From: Flavobacterium psychrophilum
Lineage (GTDB): Bacteria > Bacteroidota > Bacteroidia > Flavobacteriales > Flavobacteriaceae
Reading direction: 5' to 3'
Length of the DNA: 64,000 nt
Assembly: GCA_001708385.1 (NCBI GenBank)
Contig: CP012388.1
Coordinates: forward strand, 434,001-498,000
Shown here: one piece after another, positions 54,185 to 62,938 of the stretch
Position numbering within the stretch: position 1 is the stretch's first letter
Layout: each line of letters begins with the position of its first letter
The notes under the pieces: model-generated
Databases searched by the model: none
What the model was told of the DNA's origin: nothing
The model's input: only the letters and a program-made list of their open reading frames with translations
Program-made: the position numbers and the translations under genes

Positions 54185-54210
54185 AAAACCCTTGTAAAAT
54201 CCAGGGTTTT
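54185..54210 (+). terminator. Terminator of mnmE
   Basis: AAAACCCT (54185-54192) and AGGGTTTT (54203-54210) form a stem followed by TATATTTATA. It lies 42 bp after the mnmE stop. Confidence 0.7.
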
Positions 54211-54262
54211 TATATTTATACACTACAGGGTCACTTTGTGATGATATATGCATTTTTTTATT

Positions 54263-54303
54263 TTATTTGTACCTTATTTGTACCTTTTGTTTTGAGGTAC
54301 AAA
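54263..54303. repeat. Direct and inverted TTTGTACC repeats upstream of the excisionase-like gene
   Basis: TTATTTGTACC occurs twice, back to back (54263-54273, 54274-54284). GGTACAAA (54296-54303) is an inverted copy of the core. The cluster overlaps the expected -33 region of the next promoter. Such spacing is typical of excisionase or integrase arm sites, or of an autoregulatory operator. Confidence 0.6.
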
Positions 54304-54311
54304 TTTTAGAG

Positions 54312-54319
54312 TATATTTG
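54312..54319 (+). promoter_or_regulatory. -7 box of the excisionase-like gene
   Basis: TATATTTG matches TANNTTTG. TTTG at 54286-54289, inside the TTTGTACC repeat cluster, lies 22 bp upstream as a possible -33 element. Confidence 0.5.
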
Positions 54320-54392
54320 GCAAAATAATGGCACTTAAATACACTTAATACTTCATAATAATATTTAAAGCATATTTATTACTTCTTAACCA

Positions 54393-54944
54393 ATGAGTAC
54401 AAATATCAAAATACAGCGTATCTGTCAATTTTGTGGTAGTGAGTTTACGGCTCGCACTACCGCTACCAAGTACTGCTCTCATAAATGCAATAGCAGACAT
54501 TATAAACAAAAGGTAAAGGATGAAAAGATTGAAACCAGCAACAACGAAACCCTAAAAATTACAAACCGGGATATTGAAGATGTAAAATCAAAGGAGTTTT
54601 TAACCGTTCGCGATGTATCAATATTATTAGGGTGTTCTTTGCGCACTGCTTATAGATTGGTAAATAATGGCACTATAAAAGGTGTTAACCTCGCCGAAAG
54701 AATGACCCGGATAACAAGAACTGACCTCAACAGTGTATTAGAAAAACCAAAAAAAGAGATAACACTCCCCCAGCCTACTGAATTTTTAATTGACGAACAT
54801 TATTCTATTAATGAAGTTCAGAACAAATTTGGCATTTCTCAAACTGGCTTACAGTTACTTATCAAAAAGAATAGCATTCCTAAAACAAAAAGGGGTAAAT
54901 ATACTTATGTCTCCAAAGTCTTAATAAATGAACTATTAACTTAA
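54393..54944 (+). CDS. Excisionase-like protein with zinc-ribbon and two helix-turn-helix domains
   Basis: The 183 residues begin with a four-Cys zinc ribbon-like segment (CQFCG...YCSHKC, about 12-36). Two excisionase/MerR-type DNA-binding domains follow (about 68-120, FLTVRDVSILLGCSLRTAYRL; about 132-183, YSINEVQNKFGISQTGLQLL). Proteins of this type sit beside tyrosine integrases in Bacteroidetes mobile elements, and the integrase is 60 bp downstream. It probably directs excision or represses the element promoter, which carries TTTGTACC repeats. The exact role is inferred. Confidence 0.75.
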   Translation: MSTNIKIQRICQFCGSEFTARTTATKYCSHKCNSRHYKQKVKDEKIETSNNETLKITNRDIEDVKSKEFLTVRDVSILLGCSLRTAYRLVNNGTIKGVNLAERMTRITRTDLNSVLEKPKKEITLPQPTEFLIDEHYSINEVQNKFGISQTGLQLLIKKNSIPKTKRGKYTYVSKVLINELLT

Positions 54945-55003
54945 AAGAAAGTTTCTTTTTCCACTTCACAAAATTCACTATTTTCACAAACGGAGAAAAC
55001 GCA

Positions 55004-56143
55004 ATGGCAATTAAAGTAACACTAAGACAAAAAAACATAACTAAGGGGCGTAAAAGCCTATACCTTGATTTTTACCCGGGCGTACCTAATCCTGAAACGG
55101 GAGAAATTACACGCAGGGAGTTTTTAGGTATGTATATATTTGACACACCAAAAAACCCAATTGATAAACAGCACAATACTGACCAGTTGAAAATTGCCGA
55201 AAGTATACGCCAACAAAGAGAAAACTTCTTTAATAAGCCTGAGATTTACAGCCAATACGAAAAAGAGCAATTACGTATAAAAGAAAACGGAGAAAGGAAT
55301 TTCCTTGAGTATTTTGAAAAACTTGCCGATAAACGTACCGGCACAAATACCGATAATTGGGCAGCTGCATTAAAATACCTTAATAAGTTTAACGCTAAGC
55401 TTAAATTTGCCGACCTCAACGAAAGAATCCTTGAAGATTTTAAAGAGTTCCTGTTATCTGTAAAAAGTAGCCGCAGCGATAAGACAACTCTATCACAAAA
55501 CTCTGCTGTAGCCTATTTCAATAAAGTTAAAGCTGCTTTGCGCCAAGCCTATAAAGATGGCTTACTACAAACTGACCTCAACGCTAAAGTAGTACCTATA
55601 AAAGCAGAAGAAACCCGCCGTGTTTTCCTTACTTTAGATGAGCTTAACAGGCTGGTTAAAACACCTTGCAATAACGACTTGCTTAAACGTGCCGCTTTGT
55701 TTTCTGCTCTTACAGGTTTACGACATTCAGATATAAAGAAAATGAAATGGAGCGAACTTGAATTTGTCACCGGACAGGGTTACTTCCTAAACTTTAGCCA
55801 GCAGAAAACCAAAGGTATTGAGGTATTACCTATCTCGGAACAGGCTTATAATTTATTAGGAGAGCCGGGCGCAAAGGAAGCACAGGTATTTGATGGTTTA
55901 AAATATTCGGCCTACCAAAATAAACACCTTTTTCAATGGATTGGTGCAGCCGGAATAACTAAAGATATTACTTTCCATAGTTTTAGGCATACTTACGCCA
56001 CTCTACAATTGTACAATGGTACAGACATTTACACCGTAAGCAAAATGCTTGGACATAAAGATTTAAAAACAACACAGATTTACGCTAAAATTGTTGATGA
56101 AGCTAAGCGTGAAACTACTAATAGAATAATATTAGATTTATAA
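55004..56143 (+). CDS. Tyrosine-type site-specific integrase
   Basis: The 379-residue recombinase has an arm-binding N-terminal domain (about 1-90), a SAM-like core-binding domain (about 100-200) and a catalytic domain (about 210-379). The first catalytic Arg is in ALTGLRHSDIKKM, the His-x-x-Arg in HSFRHTYATL, the later His in LGHKDLKTT and the nucleophile Tyr in QIYAKI, so the active site is complete. It lies beside mnmE and 19 bp before hsdM. It may mobilise the island; alternatively it may invert hsdS segments, as some Bacteroidetes integrases do. Confidence 0.92.
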   Translation: MAIKVTLRQKNITKGRKSLYLDFYPGVPNPETGEITRREFLGMYIFDTPKNPIDKQHNTDQLKIAESIRQQRENFFNKPEIYSQYEKEQLRIKENGERNFLEYFEKLADKRTGTNTDNWAAALKYLNKFNAKLKFADLNERILEDFKEFLLSVKSSRSDKTTLSQNSAVAYFNKVKAALRQAYKDGLLQTDLNAKVVPIKAEETRRVFLTLDELNRLVKTPCNNDLLKRAALFSALTGLRHSDIKKMKWSELEFVTGQGYFLNFSQQKTKGIEVLPISEQAYNLLGEPGAKEAQVFDGLKYSAYQNKHLFQWIGAAGITKDITFHSFRHTYATLQLYNGTDIYTVSKMLGHKDLKTTQIYAKIVDEAKRETTNRIILDL

Positions 56144-56161
56144 TACATTCCCAATAACCAA

Positions 56162-57725
56162 ATGAGCGAAGAACAAAAAAAGCTGCTGGAAGCGCAGTTA
56201 TGGAACATAGCAAACGAACTGCGCGGCAAAATGGATGCCGATGAATTTAGAGACTACATACTAGGCTTTATATTTTATAAATACTTAAGTGAGAAGCAAT
56301 TGCTTTTTGCTAACAGGCTACTGGAAACCGAAGCCATTAAAGACTATACGCTGGTAACGGATACTGATGACCTTGCAGCTATTAGGGAGGAGTCTTTATT
56401 GCACCTGGGCTATTACCTGAAACCGGAAGAGCTTTTTGATGCTATTGCTAAAAAAGGTAATGCCAATACCGAACACGAAAGCGACTTCATACTGGAAGAC
56501 CTTAAAGGCATACTGAACAGCATAGAGCAAAGCACTATGGGTACGGACAGCGAAGACGAATTTAACAAGCTGTTTGAAGACCTTGACCTGAACAGTACTA
56601 AACTGGGGCGCACCGTTGAAGCCCGTAATAAACTGATAAGTAAAATACTTTCGCACCTTGCTAAGATTGACTTTGAACTGCATGATGCCAACAGCGATGT
56701 ACTAGGCGATGCTTACGAGTACCTTATAGCACAGTTTGCCAGCGGCGCGGGAAAAAAGGCGGGTGAATTTTATACACCACAGCAAGTTAGTAAAGTGTTG
56801 GCAGGTATTGTTACTGCCGGAAAAGCAAGACTGCGCAGCGTGTATGACCCAACCTGTGGCAGTGGCTCGCTATTGTTACGCGTAGCCCGTGAGGCCGATG
56901 TAGAGGAGTTTTATGGGCAGGAACTTAACCGTACCACCTATAACCTTGCCCGTATGAACATGATTTTGCACGATGTGCATTTTAGCCGTTTTGACGTTAG
57001 GCAGGATGATACACTGGAAAACCCACACCATACCGACAAACGTTTTGAGGCCATTGTAGCCAACCCGCCCTTTAGTGCTAAATGGAAAGGCAAAGAAAAC
57101 CCACTGAACGAAACCGATGAGCGTTTTAGCCAGTATGGCAGACTTGCACCGAGTAGTAAAGCCGATTTTGCCTTTGTGCAACACATGGTATACCAATTGG
57201 CTGATAACGGTACTATGGCTTGCGTATTGCCTCACGGCGTACTATTTAGGGGGGCAGCAGAGGGCGTTATACGCGAATACCTTATTAAAAAGCTAAATTA
57301 CTTAGATGCCGTTATAGGCTTACCGGCCAATATATTTTATGGCACAGGGATACCTACCTGTATACTGGTATTAAGTAAATGCCGTACCCAACCTGAAAAC
57401 ATACTGTTTATAGATGCCTCACAGGGGGTTTGATAAAGTGGGTAACCAAAACCGTCTTACCCCCAACGATATTGGTAAAATACTGACGACCTACCGCAAC
57501 CGCGAAAGTATAGAAAAGTACAGCTACGTTGCCACTATAGAAGAGGTAGCTGCTAACGACTATAACTTGAACATACCGCGCTATGTAAATACCTTTGAAG
57601 AAGAAGAACAGATTGACATTGCTGCCATTGCTACCCAACTGCACGAACTGGAAAAAAGCATGACCATAACCGATACACAAATAGAGGCTTATTGTAAAGA
57701 ATTGAACATACCAACACCGTTTTAA
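56162..57725 (+). pseudogene. hsdM: Type I modification methyltransferase HsdM, split by a one-base frameshift
   Basis: HsdM adds methyl groups to adenine with HsdS and also forms part of the restriction complex. An N-terminal helical domain, the SAM motif DPTCGSGS (229-236) and catalytic NPPF (301-304) read in one frame that stops after residue 423. The conserved continuation, FDKVGNQNRLTPNDIGK to the end at 57725, reads in the next frame. The shift lies in a five-G run (57424-57428); four G would restore a 520-residue protein, the normal length. The methyltransferase core is present, but the C-terminal part that contacts HsdS would be missing. Possible causes are mutation, slippage or a read error. 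Confidence 0.88.
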
Positions 57726-57727
57726 AT

Positions 57728-58909
57728 ATGGAAAAGCACAACATACCACAATTGCGCTTCCCGGAATTTAGCGGTGAGTGGGAAGAAAAGAAATTAGGGG
57801 ATATTGCAGATATAATCGATGGTGATAGGGGAAAAAATTATCCAAATTCTTCTGATTTTTTACAAGAAGGTTATTGCTTATTTTTAAATGCTAAAAATGT
57901 TACAAAGAATGGATTTTCTTTCAATGAAAAAATGTTTATAAGTGCTGAAAAAGATGCAAAACTTAGAAAAGGGAAATTAAAAAGACACGATGTTGTGTTA
58001 ACAACAAGAGGCTCAATAGGTAATATTGCATACTATGATAAAAGCATTTCTTATGAAAATCTAAGAATAAATTCAGGAATGGTATTAATAAGAACTAACG
58101 AAAGTATTAGCCCTAGTTATCAATATATATATTTTTATACTCCAAATTTAGTAAACAATATAAACGAAATTGCCTTTGGAAGTGCCCAACCTCAATTAAC
58201 AGTCAAAGAAATAAATAAATTTATTATTAAGCACCCCACTTTACCCGAGCAACAAAAAATAGCTTCATTCTTATCAGCCACGGATATAAAGCTGGAGCAG
58301 CTACAGCAAAAGAAAGTCTTGCTGGAGCAATATAAGAAAGGAATGATGCAAAAGCTGTTTAATCAGGAGATAAGGTTTAAGGATGATGAGGGTAAGGATT
58401 TTCCGGAATGGGAAGAAAAGGAATTGGGAGAGATTGCTTACACAACAACCGGAAGTTCTAACAGAGAAGACTCTAATTTAGATGGTGAATATACTTTCTT
58501 CGATAGGTCAGAAGACATAAGAACAAGTAACATTTACCTTTTTGATGGTGAGGCAATAATTGTTGCTGGTGAAGGTCAACAATTTAAACCTAAATATTTT
58601 ATTGGAAAATTCGATTTACACCAAAGGACTTATGCTATAATGAACTTTCATAAGAGTGTCGGAAAGTTTATCTATTTCGTTATTGATTATCATAAAAACT
58701 ATTTCTATTCTCAGGCTGTAGGCTCAACAGTAAAATCTCTTAGGCTGCCAATGTTCAATAAAATGCCTGTTAATTTGCCTTGCCATTCAGAACAAATAAA
58801 AATAGCTGATTTCCTTACGGTTATAGATAATAAAATTAATGCAGTAAGCGCACAAGTAGATAAAGCCAAAGCGTTTAAAAAAGGGCTGTTACAGCAAATG
58901 TTTGTGTAA
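57728..58909 (+). CDS. hsdS: Type I restriction-modification specificity subunit HsdS
   Basis: The 393-residue protein carries two target-recognition domains (about 15-175 and 225-365) separated by a conserved coiled helix. The halves begin alike (PEFSGEWEEKKLGDIADI, FPEWEEKELGEIAYTT) and each spacer has QQKIASFLSATDIKLEQL or QIKIADFLTVIDNKINAV, the usual internal repeat. Each domain reads one half of a split DNA target, which cannot be predicted. It starts 2 bp after the hsdM end and is intact. Confidence 0.92.
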   Translation: MEKHNIPQLRFPEFSGEWEEKKLGDIADIIDGDRGKNYPNSSDFLQEGYCLFLNAKNVTKNGFSFNEKMFISAEKDAKLRKGKLKRHDVVLTTRGSIGNIAYYDKSISYENLRINSGMVLIRTNESISPSYQYIYFYTPNLVNNINEIAFGSAQPQLTVKEINKFIIKHPTLPEQQKIASFLSATDIKLEQLQQKKVLLEQYKKGMMQKLFNQEIRFKDDEGKDFPEWEEKELGEIAYTTTGSSNREDSNLDGEYTFFDRSEDIRTSNIYLFDGEAIIVAGEGQQFKPKYFIGKFDLHQRTYAIMNFHKSVGKFIYFVIDYHKNYFYSQAVGSTVKSLRLPMFNKMPVNLPCHSEQIKIADFLTVIDNKINAVSAQVDKAKAFKKGLLQQMFV

Positions 58910-58916
58910 AAATGTA

Positions 58917-59972
58917 ATGATGAAACTAACCAAACAAGCCATAAACGAGTCTTTAAATCAAATTGAAGGAATTGAGGGATACTATCTTCTGATAAATAAC
59001 ATTGAAGATAATATTGAATTCCATCCGGATATTGCTATAGAAGTTTGTAAATCATTAATTGAAGGTCTATGTAAAAAGGCCTTAGAACTTTTAAGCGATG
59101 AATACAATGCGGATAAAAAATTAATTAAAGATTGCAACCATAAATTACCGACGTTATCACTTACCGCCTTTAATCATGTGTTTCAAGAGGCATTTGAATC
59201 TAAGCTCTATTTTGGTCTATACAGTTTGATTGCTAATGAAGTGCGTTTAAGAACGATTATAGATTCTTCAAAAAAGAAAATTTATAACAATATTAATGAT
59301 ACATTACAACAAATAAATAGAGTTAGAGGAGATAGAGGAGATTTATGTCATGGACGTTCATATCCAAAAAATATCGAAAGCTCGGTATACTTTGCCAATT
59401 CAATTGTATCAATAACTGATGGAATTTGCTCATATCTAATCTACAATATTCTTGAAAACGTTAGTGAAAGAACTTTACAGATTAAAGATGATTACCCAGA
59501 CTTGGAGGAATATAACAAATGGCTAGATGAGTCAATAAAGGATTTCCCAATAGTCAATGAACGTTTTAGTAAAATATTATTTATGCATGATAAAGACATA
59601 TACTATAATAGGTATAATGATGAATTTTTAACATTAAGTCAATTAGATGATGAAATAGATACAAACTCAGATTTTGATAATGAAACCTTTGTTATTTCAG
59701 ATAAAGCTCATCCAACAGCAACAGACTCCCAACCTGAGTATTCAATACTTTCAGAGGAACAAATCGAAGCAATAAATCAATTTTCCGAAGAAGAGCTTGT
59801 AAGAGCCGAGGAACTTCGAGAACTTGCAGAAAATATAATTAATACAAAAAGAGAGGTGTCGAGGAATGACGTTTTTGAATTAATGTTATATGAGCCAAGT
59901 CTGAGAGAAAGAAAACGAATAACAGAACAATTAGCAGAAAAAATAAATAGTTTTATAAAAACTTTGGTGTAG
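58917..59972 (+). CDS. HEPN/abortive-infection-like protein
   Basis: The 351-residue protein starts at ATG 58917, 7 bp after hsdS; a TTG further upstream overlaps hsdS. Residues about 30-180 are helical and contain RGDRGDLCHGRSYPK, in which Arg140-x4-His145 matches the Rx4-6H motif of HEPN ribonucleases. The layout resembles Abi C-terminal domains of phage-defence proteins. The C-terminal part (about 200-351) is acidic and unrecognised. The gene is AT-richer than hsdM and lies inside a restriction locus, so it is probably an extra phage-defence gene. The function is inferred. Confidence 0.65.
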   Translation: MMKLTKQAINESLNQIEGIEGYYLLINNIEDNIEFHPDIAIEVCKSLIEGLCKKALELLSDEYNADKKLIKDCNHKLPTLSLTAFNHVFQEAFESKLYFGLYSLIANEVRLRTIIDSSKKKIYNNINDTLQQINRVRGDRGDLCHGRSYPKNIESSVYFANSIVSITDGICSYLIYNILENVSERTLQIKDDYPDLEEYNKWLDESIKDFPIVNERFSKILFMHDKDIYYNRYNDEFLTLSQLDDEIDTNSDFDNETFVISDKAHPTATDSQPEYSILSEEQIEAINQFSEEELVRAEELRELAENIINTKREVSRNDVFELMLYEPSLRERKRITEQLAEKINSFIKTLV

Positions 59973-60003
59973 AAATGTAAGTATTCAATTCAAAAAAACA
60001 TCT

Positions 60004-60498
60004 ATGATACTGGAATTTTCCAACCAACAAGTAAAAACATTTATTGAAGCTTTTGAAAAAGAGCTTTTAGCTGCTCCACGCCATAAGATAGATTTTAGTA
60101 ATCGCTGGAGTAATACAGTAGATAAAAAAGCTGGCGTATATTTCATTTTTGCTAAAGATGTATTGGTATACATAGGTGAAACAGCCAATCTTTATAAGCG
60201 TATGGGCGAAATAGGCCGTACTTATAACCATTCATTTAGGAAGAAGTTAGGTAAAAGATTGCAGCCCAATGCAGTTATATTAAAAGAAGAGCGTACCTAC
60301 TCCCTCGAATTAGAAACCCTGCTTACCTCCTATTGCAACAGTAATATTTCTGTGGCCTGTAAGCCTCTTGCCTTTGGGAGGCTGGAAGTAGAAAGTTACC
60401 TTATTCATAAATACACCAAACTGGATAAAGAACAGGGAATAAAAAATTTATTGAATTCTGTAGGAAAACGTAATAGTATACCTACTTTTGAGGAGTAG
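60004..60498 (+). CDS. GIY-YIG nuclease family protein
   Basis: The 164-residue protein has the GIY-YIG signature as GVY (44-46) and YIG (56-58), with the usual Arg66 in ANLYKRM. A Glu in the following helix (LELETLLTSY) may complete the site. A short helical N-terminus precedes it. GIY-YIG proteins cut DNA and occur in repair, mobile elements and restriction. It lies 31 bp after the HEPN-like gene. No other domain is visible. Its target is unknown. Confidence 0.8.
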   Translation: MILEFSNQQVKTFIEAFEKELLAAPRHKIDFSNRWSNTVDKKAGVYFIFAKDVLVYIGETANLYKRMGEIGRTYNHSFRKKLGKRLQPNAVILKEERTYSLELETLLTSYCNSNISVACKPLAFGRLEVESYLIHKYTKLDKEQGIKNLLNSVGKRNSIPTFEE

Positions 60499-60533
60499 AC
60501 TTATTTGCAGCACAACCAACCAAAACCAATGCA

Positions 60534-61613
60534 ATGCAAGACGAAACCACAATTATAAATTATGGAATACTGGCTTCCATAGCATGGAATAGTAATAAAT
60601 GGGCAGCAGAGCCATCTAAAGAAGACTTAAGGACTTCAAAATATGAGTATGTAAAGGAAAATGCCCATATGCACGAAAGCCTGAACTTTGGGCATGACAT
60701 TTTACCTATAGAAGATGATGGCTATTACATAGGCTATACTCCTATGTTCAGAAAACAACCGAGTGAAAACAAAACAAGAAATATTCAGATTGTTTTCTTT
60801 TTCAGTTCCGACTATAAAAACTCCAACCGTAAATCAATAATAGGCTTTTATGGTAAACCTGAAATTGGTGAGATATTTGACAGAACAGCAAAGCACCCTT
60901 TGTATAAAAAATACAGCGAAGGCAATATTATGGCCTATCCTGAAAACATCATTTACTTTGATAAACCTATCATAATAGACAATGAATTTGTAATTAAACA
61001 TAATCTTTTACCTGACGACAGAAAAATTGGCCTTCAGGGCTTTAATTACCTCAACTCAGATAATGTATATAATTTTATAAAGCTGGCTTTAGGCTTAAAC
61101 CCCAACAATGTTAAGCTAAAAACGTTTGTTCAAAATTTCCCTCACATCGTAGGATTAGACAAAGAGGAATTTGACGTTTTAGATTATACCGAATTAATAG
61201 GCGACACCTCAGCCGATACACTATCAGAAATTGCAAAACTGGAAAAGAAAATGAAAAACCAGCTGCCGGGTGTTAAGCAAAGAGTATCATCATATATAGA
61301 GCGGGGCGCAATTTCAACTAAAATCAAGAAGCATTGCAATTATAAATGTTCGGTATGCGAGGCATTAGGAATGCCTACAAATTCCTTCACAAAAAGCAAT
61401 GGAGAACCGTATATTGAAACCCACCACGTTGAACCGGTATCAACATTAAATTCAGGTGTATTAGGAGTAGCTAATCTAATGACAGTTTGCGCTAATCATC
61501 ACAGGCAATTGCACTTTGGCAATGTTCATTTACTCGACAACAATAAAGAGTATTTTGTTTTCAATATTGACGGTGATGAGGTGAGGATAAAGAAGGTAAA
61601 ATTATCACAGTAA
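60534..61613 (+). CDS. HNH endonuclease
   Basis: The 359-residue protein carries an HNH nuclease domain in its last 90 residues: a CNYKCSVC zinc/Cys pair, ETHHVEPVS (catalytic His) and NLMTVCANHHRQLHFG (Asn and His). The N-terminal 260 residues are unrecognised and may recognise modified DNA or foreign features, as in McrA-like restriction enzymes. It lies 35 bp after the GIY-YIG gene in the same direction. Confidence 0.8.
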   Translation: MQDETTIINYGILASIAWNSNKWAAEPSKEDLRTSKYEYVKENAHMHESLNFGHDILPIEDDGYYIGYTPMFRKQPSENKTRNIQIVFFFSSDYKNSNRKSIIGFYGKPEIGEIFDRTAKHPLYKKYSEGNIMAYPENIIYFDKPIIIDNEFVIKHNLLPDDRKIGLQGFNYLNSDNVYNFIKLALGLNPNNVKLKTFVQNFPHIVGLDKEEFDVLDYTELIGDTSADTLSEIAKLEKKMKNQLPGVKQRVSSYIERGAISTKIKKHCNYKCSVCEALGMPTNSFTKSNGEPYIETHHVEPVSTLNSGVLGVANLMTVCANHHRQLHFGNVHLLDNNKEYFVFNIDGDEVRIKKVKLSQ

Positions 61614-61687
61614 ATTAAAACAGGTAAAATTACCTGTCATAGAGAATTTTAAACTATAAATTTATTAGGAGATTTAAAAGAAATATA

Positions 61688-62938
61688 ATGGACATACCTA
61701 TTAATAATGAACGGGAATTCCTTTCATATATGGAAAGTTTAATAACCATAGAAAAAAACAATTCGGAATTTGCATTGATTGTAGCGGGGAATAGTGAGAA
61801 TAGATATCTAATTAATTATGATTTTAAATTTCCACTAAGTAAAGAGGCTAAAAATGCTTTAAAGGCTGCCAAATTAACACGGGTATGGAAAAATTATAAC
61901 TTCAAAATTAATAATTGCGTTTTTACAAAAGAAGTCAATATAAATTTTGACCATAAAGATATCACTTTCGAAAATTGTAATTTTGATGAGAATATTATTT
62001 TTAATGACTATGATGGGATATTAACATTTGCTAACTGTAATTTTAAAGAAGGATATGAAGTAAATGCTCAAGACACTATCTTCAAAGGCAAAATTCGTTT
62101 CAGAACTTGTCATTTTAAAGGCAATGTAAACTTCAGGAATACTACATTTAATGAACTTGCTGACTTTTGGCGATGTACATTCTACAACAAAACCATATTC
62201 TATAAAACAGATTTTAAAAATATTGTAGTATTTTCTGCAGTAATATTTAAAGAAAATGTTCTTTTCACATATTCATTAATCGATAAGCTATTACTGCTTC
62301 GAGGTGCAAAAATGCAAAAGGGATTAGATTTGTCTTTGGCAATAATTACTGGTAAATTAGGTCTGTTCGATTTTAATCTAAACGATTATAAAACTACAAT
62401 CACGTCTACAGAAGAACAATATGAAACCTTCGTTTCAGAAACTGCCAACATACCGGTAAAAAATAAAAGAGAAACGTTCAGAATCCTCAAAGACAATCTC
62501 GAATCTCAGAAAAATTTAGCAGAATCATTAAAATTTAAAGCAATAGAAAAAGACATTCTTTCACATGAATTAAAACATGAAACTTTTAGCGCATCCATTT
62601 TTTTGGACAGAGCAAATTTGTTTTTTAATTGGTTATCTAATAACCATGGAAATTCTTATGGCAGAGCATTCTTATTCATCTTAGGATTTGGATTGTTTTT
62701 CTTCTATTTTTCATTAATATCATTAGATTTATTTTCTTTTACATTAGACTATAAAGAATGGGCTTTTAATGAGAGTTTTAGATATTATATGGAATTTTTG
62801 AACCCTATCCATAAATTTGACTATCTAGGAGAAGACATCACGCTTTCAAAAAGATTTTACGTTTTAGATTTTTTAGGGAAAACGTTTGTAGGCTACGGCA
62901 TTTATCAGTTTATCCAAGCATTTAGAAAATATAAATAA
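61688..62938 (+). CDS. Pentapeptide-repeat membrane protein
   Basis: In the 416 residues, about 75-225 show a five-residue periodicity with central Phe (for example ITFENCNFDENIIF and NVNFRNTTFNELADF), which would form a right-handed quadrilateral helix. A charged helical segment (about 245-305) follows, then two membrane segments (about 330-352 and 388-410). Membrane-linked repeat proteins of this layout occur in bacterial defence islands, but no enzyme motif is visible. Its stop overlaps the hsdR ATG by one base, so it is read as part of the restriction operon. Confidence 0.7.
   Translation: MDIPINNEREFLSYMESLITIEKNNSEFALIVAGNSENRYLINYDFKFPLSKEAKNALKAAKLTRVWKNYNFKINNCVFTKEVNINFDHKDITFENCNFDENIIFNDYDGILTFANCNFKEGYEVNAQDTIFKGKIRFRTCHFKGNVNFRNTTFNELADFWRCTFYNKTIFYKTDFKNIVVFSAVIFKENVLFTYSLIDKLLLLRGAKMQKGLDLSLAIITGKLGLFDFNLNDYKTTITSTEEQYETFVSETANIPVKNKRETFRILKDNLESQKNLAESLKFKAIEKDILSHELKHETFSASIFLDRANLFFNWLSNNHGNSYGRAFLFILGFGLFFFYFSLISLDLFSFTLDYKEWAFNESFRYYMEFLNPIHKFDYLGEDITLSKRFYVLDFLGKTFVGYGIYQFIQAFRKYK

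Noticed and set aside
57414..57725. Independent 103-residue gene after hsdM
   Set aside because: Its sequence is the conserved HsdM C-terminus; the ATG is inside hsdM and is fortuitous.
56162..58909. Multiple hsdS alleles for recombinational switching
   Set aside because: Only one hsdS is present in the window and no inverted partial copy was seen; the far side of the island is not visible.
58902..58916. TTG start for the HEPN/Abi-like gene
   Set aside because: It overlaps hsdS and is followed within five codons by tandem ATG codons.
61620..61637. Hairpin ACAGGTAA/TTACCTGT after the HNH gene as a terminator
   Set aside because: The stem is 8 bp with almost no loop and no T run follows, so it was not called.
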